The notes under the pieces were generated by a model that was not told where the DNA came from, ran no database searches, and saw only the letters and a list, made by a program, of their open reading frames with translations. From NCBI GenBank assembly GCA_029975415.1, contig JARKPE010000046.1:1-43824 (forward strand): a DNA stretch of 43,824 nt, given 5' to 3'. Shown here in pieces: positions 35,614 through 43,824 of this stretch (position 1 is the first letter of the stretch; each line of letters begins with the position of its first letter). The position numbers and the translations under genes were made by a program. Origin of the DNA: Dysgonamonadaceae bacterium (lineage in GTDB: Bacteria > Bacteroidota > Bacteroidia > Bacteroidales > Dysgonomonadaceae).

Positions 35614-35644
35614 TTGCAGGAGGATATCTCGGAAACTACTTTTG
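35614..35644 (+). promoter_or_regulatory. Promoter of the TonB receptor
   Basis: TTG (35614-35616), 20 bases, TACTTTTG (35637-35644). The transcript would start near 35651, ahead of the ATG at 35677. This argues against the longer frame from 35542. No recognisable Fur box was found. Confidence 0.6.
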
Positions 35645-35676
35645 TAGCCGATTATCACTTAAACAATTTGAAATAT

Positions 35677-38016
35677 ATGAAAAGAATATTACTATTTATG
35701 ATATACCTGTCAATTTCAACATATGTGACGATAGCACAAACAGGAATTATTGAAGGAATGGTCACCACCAAAGATGGCAATCCTGCCGAATTTGTAAATA
35801 TATGGTTAGTTGGAACTGCGAAGGGTACGACTGTAGATTCGGATGGTTATTTCCGTCTCGCTGATATAAAACCCGGCAATTACCTTCTGCGAGCGTCTTT
35901 TGTAGGGCTGGAGACCCAGACAAAAGAAGTGAAAGTAGAGGCAGGGGAAATCATAAAAACGTCATTCGTTTTAAACGAGACCGGTCAGGAATTAAAAGAA
36001 GTCATAGTTACAGCCAAACCCTCCAAATATGTAGCCGATTATCCATCAATTTCGCTTCGCTTAAAAACGCCTTTACTTGAAATTCCTCAAAATATTCAGA
36101 TCGTTACGAAACAAGTGCTACAGGATCAACAAATATTCGATATATTGGAGGGTGTTACACGGAACGTGAGCGGTGCACGCAGAATGGAGCATTGGGACAA
36201 TTATGCTCTCATTTTCATGCGTGGCTCGCAAATAGCTGCTTATCGTAATGGCATGAACGTAACAATGTTATGGAGTCCTCAACCTGAGGATATGAGTATG
36301 GTTGAACGAATTGAATTTGTCAAAGGGCCGGCAGGATTCATGCTCTCGAATGGAGAACCGAGCGGATTTTATAATGTGGTAACCAAAAAACCGACAGGAA
36401 TTACAAAAGGAGAAGCATCAATGACTGTCGGAAGTTTTAATACTTATCGAACAACACTCGATTTGGATGGGAAATTCGATCGTTCCGGCAAATTATTATA
36501 TCGATTTAATATGCTGGGACAAGCCAAAGGTTCACAACGTCCGCACGAGTTTAACAATCGATTTTCGATTGCTCCGGTAATCAAATATCAGTTCGACAAA
36601 AAAACATCCATGACAGCGGAATATACGTACAATTACAATCAAACTTCACCCATTGGGAGCAATTATTCTTTTTCAGCAAAAGGGTATGCCGATCTACCGG
36701 TCGATTTTACTACCGCCGAACCAAACATGTCGCCCACAAAATTGAATGAACATTCAGCATTTGTCACATTATTGCACAATTTGGACGATAATTGGAAATT
36801 TACCGGACAAATAGCCTATATTCTTTCTCAGCAGGTAGGGCAAAGTTTGTGGCCTACAGGATTCTCTACAGATAAGGACACTCTTTATCGAGCGGCTTCC
36901 ATTTGGGATTATTCGGGAGAAAGTAAAGTTGGTCAGTTCTTCATAAATGGTGATCTGAAGACAGGACCATTCAGGCATAGAGTGCTCACGGGAATCGACA
37001 TGAGTGATAAAACCTATTTTCACGACTGGTCTCAGAGCGGATCATTTGGGAATTTGAACATTTATTCACCCATATATGGTCAAGTGGCAGCTTCAAGCTA
37101 TCCGGAATATGACCGTAAGTTAAATATCCGTCAGCGAGGCGTTAATTATGAAGAGTCGTACGTAGGGTACTATTTACAGGACGAAATAGCAATGTTCAAT
37201 GATCTGCTTCGTGTTACATTAGCCGGTCGATATACCACAGCGACAAATAAAGACCCTTATTCGGGAAAAGTTGATGCAAGCAGATTTACACCTCGTGCCG
37301 GATTGAGCTTTACAATAGATAAAAATTTATCGATTTATGCCGTATATGATCAGTCGTTTGTGCCTCAAGGAGGGGCTGATTACTATGGAAATAGCTTTAA
37401 ACCCGTTACGGGATCGAATAAAGAAATAGGCATAAAACATGATTGGTTTGACAGTAGTTGGGTATCGTCACTATCTTTTTATCAAATTGTGAAAAACAAT
37501 GTTCTCACTGCCGATCCCGAACATACGTATTTTTCCGTACAATTAGGCCAAACTACTACAAAGGGAGTTGAATTTGACTTACGTGGACAGATCTCCTCCC
37601 AACTAAGCATGACGGCAAATTATGCTTACACGGATGGCGAAGTAACAAAAGATACGGATCTCAACAAAGTGGGCGCCGCTACACCCGGCTCAACCAAACA
37701 CATTGCAAATGCATGGCTAACATATCGTTTTAGCAACAGTAGTCTCAAAGGGATAGGGGTTTCTGTGGGAGCACAATATCAGGCGGGAAGGACGGCATGG
37801 TATGTTTTCGACGGAACCAGTCAACTGCTTCCCGATTATTTCAGACTGGATGCAGCAATTTCCTATCAGCTTCACAGATTTTTGATTGCTCTCAACATCA
37901 ATAATATTACCAATCGATATCTTTATTCGGGGGCATATTATTCATATAGCGATTTTTATTATTGGCAATCGGAACCAAAAACGAATTCTCGTCTAAATGT
38001 TACGTATAAATTTTAA
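35677..38016 (+). CDS. TonB-dependent siderophore-type outer-membrane receptor
   Basis: 779 residues from the ATG at 35677 (signal peptide MKRILLFMIYLSISTYV, ending IAQ). The carboxypeptidase-regulatory-like domain (about 22-105) is followed by a plug domain (about 115-235; LEIPQNIQIVTKQVLQDQ, VERIEFVKGPAGF, EPSGFYNVVTKKP) and a 22-strand barrel ending in Phe (LNVTYKF). The plug features match the FhuA/FoxA/FhuE siderophore group. It likely imports a ferric siderophore, taking energy from TonB. The next gene encodes a PepSY membrane protein 6 bases after its stop, a common pairing for ferric-siderophore reduction. Confidence 0.93.
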   Translation: MKRILLFMIYLSISTYVTIAQTGIIEGMVTTKDGNPAEFVNIWLVGTAKGTTVDSDGYFRLADIKPGNYLLRASFVGLETQTKEVKVEAGEIIKTSFVLNETGQELKEVIVTAKPSKYVADYPSISLRLKTPLLEIPQNIQIVTKQVLQDQQIFDILEGVTRNVSGARRMEHWDNYALIFMRGSQIAAYRNGMNVTMLWSPQPEDMSMVERIEFVKGPAGFMLSNGEPSGFYNVVTKKPTGITKGEASMTVGSFNTYRTTLDLDGKFDRSGKLLYRFNMLGQAKGSQRPHEFNNRFSIAPVIKYQFDKKTSMTAEYTYNYNQTSPIGSNYSFSAKGYADLPVDFTTAEPNMSPTKLNEHSAFVTLLHNLDDNWKFTGQIAYILSQQVGQSLWPTGFSTDKDTLYRAASIWDYSGESKVGQFFINGDLKTGPFRHRVLTGIDMSDKTYFHDWSQSGSFGNLNIYSPIYGQVAASSYPEYDRKLNIRQRGVNYEESYVGYYLQDEIAMFNDLLRVTLAGRYTTATNKDPYSGKVDASRFTPRAGLSFTIDKNLSIYAVYDQSFVPQGGADYYGNSFKPVTGSNKEIGIKHDWFDSSWVSSLSFYQIVKNNVLTADPEHTYFSVQLGQTTTKGVEFDLRGQISSQLSMTANYAYTDGEVTKDTDLNKVGAATPGSTKHIANAWLTYRFSNSSLKGIGVSVGAQYQAGRTAWYVFDGTSQLLPDYFRLDAAISYQLHRFLIALNINNITNRYLYSGAYYSYSDFYYWQSEPKTNSRLNVTYKF

Positions 38017-38022
38017 CTGGAA

Positions 38023-39153
38023 ATGAGCATGAAGAGGTTTTATTATCAAATACACCTATGGCTCGGGCTTGTATCCGGGCTTTTGGTGTTCATTATATCC
38101 ATTACGGGCGCACTCTACGCTTTTCAGAAAGAGATATCCGGATTAGAGAAGTATAACAAAGTTGAGGTGCGTGATGTACCAAAATTACCTCCATCTCAAC
38201 TGAAGTCGGTAGCCGAAGGAGTTTTGCCGGGTAAAACACTCAATTTCATTAAATACAACGGAAGCGGAAAATCTGCCGAAGCTTTTTTTTATGGATATAA
38301 CCCCAAGTATTATTATATTGTATATCTCAATCCTTATAGTGGAAGCGTGCTAAAGGTGAAAGATATGAACAAAGATTTCTTTCGATTTATATTAATGGGA
38401 CATTTTTATCTCTGGTTACCGCCACAAATCGGACAACCATTGGTGGCAGGATCAACTTTGGTTTTTCTCATTGTCTTAATTTCAGGAATTATTGTCTGGC
38501 TACCGAAACGATTTTCGCAACTAAAAAAAAGACTGACACTAAAGTGGGGTAAGAAAGTGAAATGGCAACGTGTGAATTACGATTTGCATGTTGTTGGGGG
38601 AATCTACGCTTCCATTTTTGGATTTGTGTTTGCGATCAGCGGTTTGGTTTGGGGATATCCTTGGTTTGCCGAGGCAGTTTACAAATTGGCGGGAGGGAAT
38701 AAGAGTCTTACGTACAGCGATGCTTCGCCAAAAAACAATATATCGTCATCATTGACTATTGATGAATCTATCGATAAAGTATGGGCATTGATGCAGACAG
38801 AATATCCCAAAGCCGCCTCCATAGAAATACATCCTCCACGAAACGATTCGACATTGATTGCTGCAAACGCTACACAAGCGGACGGCAAATATTGGAAAAC
38901 CGATTATAGATACTTCGATTACAATACACTTAACGAGGTGAGTGTTGACAACTTATATGGTCGCTTTGCAGATGCCGATACGGCAGACAAAGTCATGCGC
39001 ATGAATTATGAAATTCATACGGGTGCAATATTGGGATTGCCCGGAAGAATAATTGCCTTTTTTGCGAGCATTTTTATTGCAGGCCTACCAATAACCGGAT
39101 TCATTATCTGGTGGAGAAAAAGAGGAAAAAAGAAAAAAGAGACCTTGTTTTAA
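38023..39153 (+). CDS. PepSY-associated membrane protein, putative ferric-siderophore reductase
   Basis: 376 residues (or start at Met3). Membrane segments at about 12-32, 138-160, 188-212 and 342-365; a PepSY-type periplasmic part lies between. Histidines that could bind haem sit in IHLWLG (about 11), MGHFYLW, DLHVVGG and YEIHTG. In related operons such proteins reduce ferric siderophores at the inner membrane. It is cotranscribed with the TonB receptor (6-base gap). The C-terminus is lysine-rich, hence cytoplasmic. Confidence 0.9.
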   Translation: MSMKRFYYQIHLWLGLVSGLLVFIISITGALYAFQKEISGLEKYNKVEVRDVPKLPPSQLKSVAEGVLPGKTLNFIKYNGSGKSAEAFFYGYNPKYYYIVYLNPYSGSVLKVKDMNKDFFRFILMGHFYLWLPPQIGQPLVAGSTLVFLIVLISGIIVWLPKRFSQLKKRLTLKWGKKVKWQRVNYDLHVVGGIYASIFGFVFAISGLVWGYPWFAEAVYKLAGGNKSLTYSDASPKNNISSSLTIDESIDKVWALMQTEYPKAASIEIHPPRNDSTLIAANATQADGKYWKTDYRYFDYNTLNEVSVDNLYGRFADADTADKVMRMNYEIHTGAILGLPGRIIAFFASIFIAGLPITGFIIWWRKRGKKKKETLF

Positions 39154-39218
39154 CTTGATAATTCGATATTTTCCTCATTATTCTATAGCAGTATATACTC
39201 GATAAATAAGGATTTGCT

Positions 39219-39890
39219 TTATTTTTTCCTGCCTCTCAGCACTTCTCGTTTTCCGGGAGGACCGGGAAGTCTTTCAACGACGAATCCCGCAGTTTGCAAT
39301 GTTCTCCTCACCGCACCTTTGGCACAATAGGTTGTGATGATGGCGCCACTCGAACAGAGAGCGAAAATCTTTTCGAAGATCTTCAACTTCCACATTTCGG
39401 GCTGCTTGTCGGGAGCGAATGCATCATAAAAAACCACATCAAATATGGTTTGCGGATCAAATTGTGCAGGTTTTGAAAAGTCGAAACGATGTTTGACGAG
39501 TGAAAATCGAGATGATATATCGATTGGAGTTTCCCAGGGGGAAGAATGAAGCAGCTCAAATGTGTCGGACAGCTGAGGTGCAATCAGTAACGGATAATTT
39601 AAAGCTGAGACCTTCTCTTCTGATAGCGGATATCTTTCGACTGTGTGATAAATGATTTTTATGTTCCTCGATTCGGTTTCGAACAACGAAAGAAAGGCAT
39701 TCAATCCTGTCCCGAATCCTATTTCGAGCAAATGAATTTCGTCTTTATCACATGCTCGCAATCCTGCTTCAATATATACATGCGACGATTCTTGGATGGC
39801 TCCGTGAATTGAATGATAATGTTCGTCGATGGCCGGTACATAAAGTGTATGCGATCCATCTTCCGTTATTTCGATTTTGATTTCTTCCAT
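39219..39890 (-). CDS. mnmD: tRNA 5-methylaminomethyl-2-thiouridine methyltransferase MnmD
   Basis: 223 residues from the ATG at 39888-39890; a TTG three codons earlier is less likely. The DUF752/Methyltransf_30 fold shows the SAM loop LLEIGFGTGLNAFL, the YDAFAPDKQPEMW motif and the closing RTLQTAGFVVERLPGPPGKREVLRG. MnmD carries out the last methylation of the wobble uridine side chain mnm5s2U34. It is the stand-alone methyltransferase without the MnmC FAD domain. It converges with the PepSY gene and diverges from the znuA-like gene. Confidence 0.93.
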   Translation of the reverse strand: MEEIKIEITEDGSHTLYVPAIDEHYHSIHGAIQESSHVYIEAGLRACDKDEIHLLEIGFGTGLNAFLSLFETESRNIKIIYHTVERYPLSEEKVSALNYPLLIAPQLSDTFELLHSSPWETPIDISSRFSLVKHRFDFSKPAQFDPQTIFDVVFYDAFAPDKQPEMWKLKIFEKIFALCSSGAIITTYCAKGAVRRTLQTAGFVVERLPGPPGKREVLRGRKK

Positions 39891-39896
39891 TTGCAA

Positions 39897-39904
39897 CAAA
39901 AATA
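39897..39904 (-). promoter_or_regulatory. Putative -7 box (TATTTTTG) for mnmD
   Basis: CAAAAATA on plus. With a usual 7-base step the transcript would begin at the ATG itself (39890), suggesting a leaderless mRNA. Confidence 0.35.
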
Positions 39905-39945
39905 TGAATTCTTTGTTAAGTATTTCGCATATAGGTAGAATTTGT

Positions 39946-39953
39946 TACTTTTG
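39946..39953 (+). promoter_or_regulatory. Putative -7 box (TACTTTTG) for the znuA-znuC pair
   Basis: TACTTTTG, 12 bases before the ATG at 39966. It implies a leader of only about 6 bases and rules out the longer frame from 39942. No Zur box recognised. Confidence 0.4.
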
Positions 39954-39965
39954 TTAAAAAAAATA

Positions 39966-40853
39966 ATGAACCCAAATCAAATTGTCTTCTGGGCAATACT
40001 TTCTGTAGTTTTTTTTGTGGGATGCAAATCGGAGAAAAATAGTGATCAGAAAGTGCTCTCTGTAACGATTGAGCCACAACGATTTTTCCTTGAAAAAATC
40101 GTTGGCAATAGTTACCGAATCAATACGGTCGTTCCTCCCGGTGCAAGTCCCGAAACTTACGAACCGACTCCGGCAATGATGCTTGATTTGGCTAATAGCA
40201 AAATATACTTTAAGGTAGGTTATCTGGGGTTTGAGAATGTATGGGTTGCGAATTTGGCAAAAAATAATCCCAAAATCGTGATTGTTGACTGTTCAAAAGG
40301 AATTGATTTGATTATGGGTGGCCATGATCATAATTCGGACGAGAAAGACATTCATCATTCGCCGACACCTGATCCCCACGTATGGTCTTCGCCAAAAACA
40401 GCAAAAATATTTGCCGGAAATATGTATCGAGCTCTCGTATTTGCAAATCCCGACAGCACTCAGTTTTATAAAACCAACTTCGAGAAGCTCGAAAAAATTA
40501 TCGACGATACCGACAGTGTCGTTTCCGGATTGCTTCGCAATGTGACTTCACGCAGTTTCGTCATTTATCACCCGGCATTGAGTTATTTGGCTCGCGATTA
40601 CAATCTCATACAGCACAGCATCGAGTTCGAAGGCAAAAATCCGTCGCCATCGCAAATGAAATCGCTTGTGGATATTGCTAAAAGCGAACAGGTAAAAGTA
40701 GTTTTCATTCAAAAAGGATTCGACCGAAAGAATGCCGAGGTTGTGGCTCAGGAAGTAGGAGCTAAAGTATTCGAAATAAATCCGCTCGGCTATGAGTGGG
40801 ATAAGGAAATGATTCGTATCGCCGAGATATTGGCCGGGAAAAGAGATGAATAA
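39966..40853 (+). CDS. znuA: Zinc/manganese-type ABC substrate-binding lipoprotein
   Basis: 295 residues. The lipoprotein signal ends FFVGC (Cys20). Cluster A-I family (ZnuA/TroA) features are VVPPGASPETYEPTPAMM, a histidine/aspartate-rich loop (GGHDHNSDEKDIHHS, about 117-131), DPHVWSSP, IYHPALSYLARDY and EFEGKNPSPSQM. The metal-binding histidines and the closing acidic residue are present. It captures Zn2+ (or Mn2+) outside the inner membrane. Its end overlaps the ATPase gene by 8 bases, so translation is coupled. Confidence 0.9.
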   Translation: MNPNQIVFWAILSVVFFVGCKSEKNSDQKVLSVTIEPQRFFLEKIVGNSYRINTVVPPGASPETYEPTPAMMLDLANSKIYFKVGYLGFENVWVANLAKNNPKIVIVDCSKGIDLIMGGHDHNSDEKDIHHSPTPDPHVWSSPKTAKIFAGNMYRALVFANPDSTQFYKTNFEKLEKIIDDTDSVVSGLLRNVTSRSFVIYHPALSYLARDYNLIQHSIEFEGKNPSPSQMKSLVDIAKSEQVKVVFIQKGFDRKNAEVVAQEVGAKVFEINPLGYEWDKEMIRIAEILAGKRDE

Positions 40854-41628
40854 ACTGATTGAAATAGAAAATTTGACAGTTGGTTACGAGAATAAACCCA
40901 ACGTGATTCACGACGTTAACCTCACCGTGTATGATCGCGATTTTTTAGGAATCATTGGCCCAAACGGAGGAGGAAAAACGACTTTGCTTAAAGCCATTCT
41001 TGGTTTGGTAAAACCGTCTGCCGGATCTATCAAGTTTTATGATAACGGTCAACAGGTAAGTTCGATCAATATCGGTTATTTGCCGCAAATCAATCAAATC
41101 GATCGGAAGTTCCCCATTACGGTGCATGATGTCATTTTGTCGGGACTTACGCCTTCGGGACGAATCCTCAAGCGCTATACAGCTGCAGACAAACAAAAAG
41201 TGCATCACGCAGCAGAACAGTTAGGCATAGCCGATTTGTTGAAACGCCCTGTTGGTGAGCTGTCCGGAGGACAATTGCAGCGCGTATTGCTTGGAAGAGC
41301 TATCGTGGACAATCCAAAATTGATTGTTCTTGATGAACCAAACTCGTATGTGGACAAACTCTTCGAAACCAATTTCTATAAACTGTTAGGTGAGATTAAC
41401 AAGGAGATATCAATCGTGCTTGTTTCGCACGATATTGGCACTATCATTTCTCTTGTGAAAAACATAGCCTGTGTCAATGGTGATTTGCACTACCATTCCG
41501 GCACCGATATTTCTCCCGATTGGTTACAAAAAGCATATGACTCGTGTCCGATAGAAATTCTCGGACATGGATCGCTTCCTCATCGGATATTGCTTGAGCA
41601 CGATCATGAAGAGTCTCATCACGATTGA
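40846..41628 (+). CDS. znuC: ABC transporter ATPase, zinc/manganese type
   Basis: 260 residues. Walker A is GPNGGGKTT (about 39-47), the signature LSGGQLQRVLLGRA (about 139-152), Walker B LIVLDEPNSYVD and the H-loop VSHDIG. The last part is rich in His and Asp (LEHDHEESHHD), a possible metal-binding tail. It powers uptake with the ZnuA-like protein. The expected membrane subunit (ZnuB) does not follow; 13 bases later a minus-strand gene ends. An inverted repeat TCACGAT-TG-ATCGTGA (41619-41634) overlaps the stop. Confidence 0.92.
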   Translation: MNKLIEIENLTVGYENKPNVIHDVNLTVYDRDFLGIIGPNGGGKTTLLKAILGLVKPSAGSIKFYDNGQQVSSINIGYLPQINQIDRKFPITVHDVILSGLTPSGRILKRYTAADKQKVHHAAEQLGIADLLKRPVGELSGGQLQRVLLGRAIVDNPKLIVLDEPNSYVDKLFETNFYKLLGEINKEISIVLVSHDIGTIISLVKNIACVNGDLHYHSGTDISPDWLQKAYDSCPIEILGHGSLPHRILLEHDHEESHHD

Positions 41629-41641
41629 TCGTGAATCGCGA

Positions 41642-42784
41642 TTAAAATTCAAATCCGAACCGCAAAAATGCTGCGAAAACATTTTTCAATCCACTGCTTT
41701 TCCCCGATGGATGTATGATGTATTGTATGTCCGGTTGCAAATAAAAGTATTTCAATAAAGGTTTGTGCCAGGTGAGTTCGATCGCAGTTTCACTGTCGTT
41801 GGTATGGGCAAGATGAGCATGGGCAATGGCAATGCCAAGTTCATCGTCGTGAGCTTTAGACAAAAATCCCCTGAAGTTCATCCCCACTCCCAGATAGAAA
41901 TCGTTTGTACTTATTTTAGAAGGACTATAGCCGATCTGCAAAAATCCATTTATTTTTTTGTTATTCAACTGCCATATTTGTTGATCGATGATGCCATACA
42001 ATCCCCATGTGTTGGTATCGAGCGAATCGGGAAGGTTACTGAAAGTGCGTTCAAGGATATGGTTGTGTGCAAAAATGCCCAGTTTATACGTTCCGGGCCA
42101 TTGTTTGTTTGGCGAAAGATATTGCATTTCACTTATCCCTAAGATTCCGTCTCCATTTTTAAACTGCCAATTAATGTTATACGGATTTTTTTCGAAATCC
42201 GTTGGAGTGCCATCGTATATCGCATTGAGCCAGATGAAACGATCGGATATTTGCCATTTTGCAGTAATGCCGAGTGATGTAAGCGGGAAAATTGGCGCAT
42301 GTAGATTCAACGAAAAAGTGGGAAGAATGCCAAAAGAACTATTAAGAAAAAGTCTTCCGTTTTCGGTATTGGCAATTTCAACATTCATATCTTGTAATCC
42401 GACAGTCAATTCTACTTTTTCAAAATGATGCCTATACCATAATTCCTGTAAATAAGTGTGGTTTCCGGCTTCTATATTCGAAGTAATTTGCAAGTCGCCA
42501 AACATACTTTCCGAAGGCGTTTTGCCATGAGTATTGGCCACATTTACAAAAAATTCGCCCTGTTTCCAGAATCCGGCTTTTTCGGTATCAAATGTGAGAT
42601 TAAGGTTTGCAAAACCCAAATAGGTGTAACCTGTTTTTATCCCGCCGGACAAATTGAATGCATTTTCACCAATGTAAGTTGCTGTAAATAGAAAAGATGA
42701 GCTCTGTCTTGTAGAATCATTATTTGCTTGCAATGAAACTGCTAATACCAATACCAACCCCAAAAAAATCAAATTTTTCTTCAT
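41642..42784 (-). CDS. OprB-like outer-membrane porin
   Basis: 380 residues with a signal peptide (about 1-20, ending LQA) and a beta-barrel with C-terminal Phe (LRFGFEF). The pattern of alternating polar and aromatic strands, QELWYRHHFEKVELTVGLQDMN and the late WHKPLLKYFYLQPDIQYIIHPSG match carbohydrate-selective porin OprB-type proteins. The solute is not known. Its position beside the znuAC pair, facing it, may be chance or may mean co-use in metal or sugar uptake. A TAATTTTG box lies 26 bases upstream. Confidence 0.8.
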   Translation of the reverse strand: MKKNLIFLGLVLVLAVSLQANNDSTRQSSSFLFTATYIGENAFNLSGGIKTGYTYLGFANLNLTFDTEKAGFWKQGEFFVNVANTHGKTPSESMFGDLQITSNIEAGNHTYLQELWYRHHFEKVELTVGLQDMNVEIANTENGRLFLNSSFGILPTFSLNLHAPIFPLTSLGITAKWQISDRFIWLNAIYDGTPTDFEKNPYNINWQFKNGDGILGISEMQYLSPNKQWPGTYKLGIFAHNHILERTFSNLPDSLDTNTWGLYGIIDQQIWQLNNKKINGFLQIGYSPSKISTNDFYLGVGMNFRGFLSKAHDDELGIAIAHAHLAHTNDSETAIELTWHKPLLKYFYLQPDIQYIIHPSGKSSGLKNVFAAFLRFGFEF

Positions 42785-42809
42785 AGGCGACCTGATTTTT
42801 TAGCCGCCA

Positions 42810-42817
42810 CAAAATTA
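42810..42817 (-). promoter_or_regulatory. Putative -7 box (TAATTTTG) for the porin
   Basis: CAAAATTA on plus, 26 bases before the start. No -33 box seen. Confidence 0.35.
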
Positions 42818-43212
42818 TCATTAAATTATGTGGTGTAAAATAGCATGAAGTAATTAAAAAACAGGAATAAAATCGCTATCATTGATGATACCTATCGCAA
42901 ATAGACGCAGACGATTGATCAACATAGTTAATAATACCGGATATATAGCAACAGCTATTTCATCTATTTAGGAATAGCAAAGGACGAAAAACTGCCACTT
43001 TTTCCCTCTCGGTCTTTCTCGAATAAAGAAGATTGAACATTCATAACATCGGAAAATTTATTTATCCGCGTCGTAGTTCCTCGCATGTGTAAATACCTTT
43101 TTAGTGCCGTGCAAACGAATGACGCAAAAATAAACTATGTCTCCAATATAAAAAATTTGAGACTTTGGGAGAAAATTTTCACCTATTTACAGGTAAATTA
43201 ATCCCGATTACA
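42818..43212. other. Long intergenic stretch without a gene
   Basis: About 395 bases with no frame I can support as a gene. It is AT-rich with a minus-strand TATTTTTG box (43135-43142) and short GC-richer spots near 43070-43090. It may include leader or regulatory DNA for both flanking genes; nothing further is visible. Confidence 0.4.
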
Positions 43213-43220
43213 TATATTTG
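43213..43220 (+). promoter_or_regulatory. Putative -7 box (TATATTTG) for the DUF3575 gene
   Basis: TATATTTG, 44 bases before the ATG at 43265. The -33 box is weak. Confidence 0.45.
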
Positions 43221-43264
43221 CATACATAGTCAAATGATGTTATTTCTAATTTAAATTGATAAAA

Positions 43265-43824
43265 ATGAATACATTACAAAAAATGGCTATAGTCCTTTCT
43301 TTGTTCGCGGGACTATCTTTAGGCTTGCATGCACAAAAAACAGTATTGAAAACGAACGTTCCTTATTGGTTTACAGCAACACCTAATTTGGGAGCGGAAT
43401 TTGCAGTGGCTGATAAGGTGAGTGTGGAGGTTTCGGCAGGGTTCAATCCGTTTAAATTTGGAGATGATAAACAATTGAAACATTGGGTCGTATGGCCGGA
43501 AGCACGTTATTGGCTTGATGAGACTTTTAACGGTCATTTTTTTGGAGTTTACGGTGTTGGCGGACAATTTAATATGGGAGGTTTGGATATTCCGATTGGG
43601 AAACTGGAAAACCTGAAAGATCGTCGTTATGACGGATCGGCTATCGGCATAGGCGTCAGTTATGGTTATCGTTGGATATTGAACAACAAATGGGGAGTGG
43701 AAGCTACGTTGGGTTTAGGTTATGCCCGATTAGATTACGACGTATATTCGTTGGGAGACCATGCTCCCAAACAAGGAGAAAACAGGAAAAATTTTTTCGG
43801 TCCAACGAAGGGAGCAATTTCAGT
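43265..43824 (+). CDS. DUF3575 outer-membrane protein, partial at window end
   Basis: At least 186 residues, running off the right edge. A signal peptide (about 1-23, ending LHAQ) is followed by the DUF3575 pattern: KTNVPYWFTATPNLGAEFAVADKVSVEVSAGFNPF, then KHWVVWPEARYWLDETFNGHFFGVYG and the GIGVSYGYRWILNNKWGVEATLGLGYA strands. DUF3575 proteins are 8-stranded-like barrels, often the first genes of Bacteroidales fimbrial clusters, so fimbrial genes may follow outside the window (inference). Confidence 0.9.
   Translation, partial: MNTLQKMAIVLSLFAGLSLGLHAQKTVLKTNVPYWFTATPNLGAEFAVADKVSVEVSAGFNPFKFGDDKQLKHWVVWPEARYWLDETFNGHFFGVYGVGGQFNMGGLDIPIGKLENLKDRRYDGSAIGIGVSYGYRWILNNKWGVEATLGLGYARLDYDVYSLGDHAPKQGENRKNFFGPTKGAIS

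Noticed and set aside
35467-35676. Cobalamin riboswitch before the TonB receptor
   Set aside because: The B12-box core and the other conserved elements are absent from the leader.
1-43824. CRISPR array, prophage, intact insertion sequence or rRNA
   Set aside because: No regularly spaced direct repeats, cas genes, phage structural genes, intact transposase or rRNA sequence were seen.

Overview
The window looks like a chromosomal segment of a Bacteroidales (phylum Bacteroidota) bacterium; I cannot place it to family. Signs of this are the full-length bifunctional fucokinase/GDP-fucose pyrophosphorylase (Fkp), a FecR/DUF4974 anti-sigma factor paired with an ECF sigma factor, a DUF4369/TlpA-like lipoprotein, a DUF3575 protein, TonB receptors with a carboxypeptidase-regulatory-like N-terminus, weak Shine-Dalgarno sequences, and many upstream elements of the form TAnnTTTG, the -7 box of the Bacteroidota primary sigma factor (best case TTTG-N19-TATCTTTG before pckA). 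Most of the window is ordinary housekeeping DNA.

Layout: 0.2-4.9 kb is a minus-strand run reading TlpA-like lipoprotein, comM, ECF sigma factor, fecR, with a degenerate repeat block between the last two. 5.1-9.7 kb holds a family 2 glycosyltransferase facing fkp-upp. 9.8-15.8 kb holds pckA, amt (these two share a bidirectional terminator), a DUF1080 lipoprotein and a secreted type B carboxylesterase. 15.8-16.7 kb is a decayed island: a frameshifted and truncated ATPase remnant, a foldable non-coding block, and a second remnant with an in-frame stop. 16.7-21.2 kb has ybaK, tex (with a nonsense codon near its 5' end), radA and tRNA-Cys. 21.3-25.0 kb has arginine deiminase, a methyltransferase, the 3' end of a type III restriction gene beside a 16-bp perfect inverted repeat, and a periplasmic metallo-beta-lactamase-fold protein. 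25.0-32.3 kb is a minus-strand run GNAT, parE, coaD, S41 protease, glmS. 32.5-35.1 kb is rfbA-rfbC-rfbB (no rfbD). 35.6-39.2 kb is a siderophore-type TonB receptor followed by a PepSY membrane protein. 39.2-41.6 kb has mnmD diverging from a zinc/manganese-type binding lipoprotein and ABC ATPase, with no permease gene. 41.6-42.8 kb is an outer-membrane porin-like protein, and the window ends inside a DUF3575 gene.

Functional themes: surface glycan precursors (GDP-fucose, dTDP-sugars, glucosamine-6-phosphate, glycosyltransferase), metal acquisition (TonB/PepSY, ZnuA/ZnuC), nitrogen handling (ammonium transporter, arginine deiminase) and core information processing (RadA, topoisomerase IV, Tex, MnmD, YbaK, tRNA-Cys). 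I did not find a convincing new multi-gene system. The most unusual things are the nonsense codon in tex, the decayed island with its structured block, the long inverted repeat next to the restriction-gene remnant, the TlpA-like protein without the CxxC motif, and the ABC pair without a permease.
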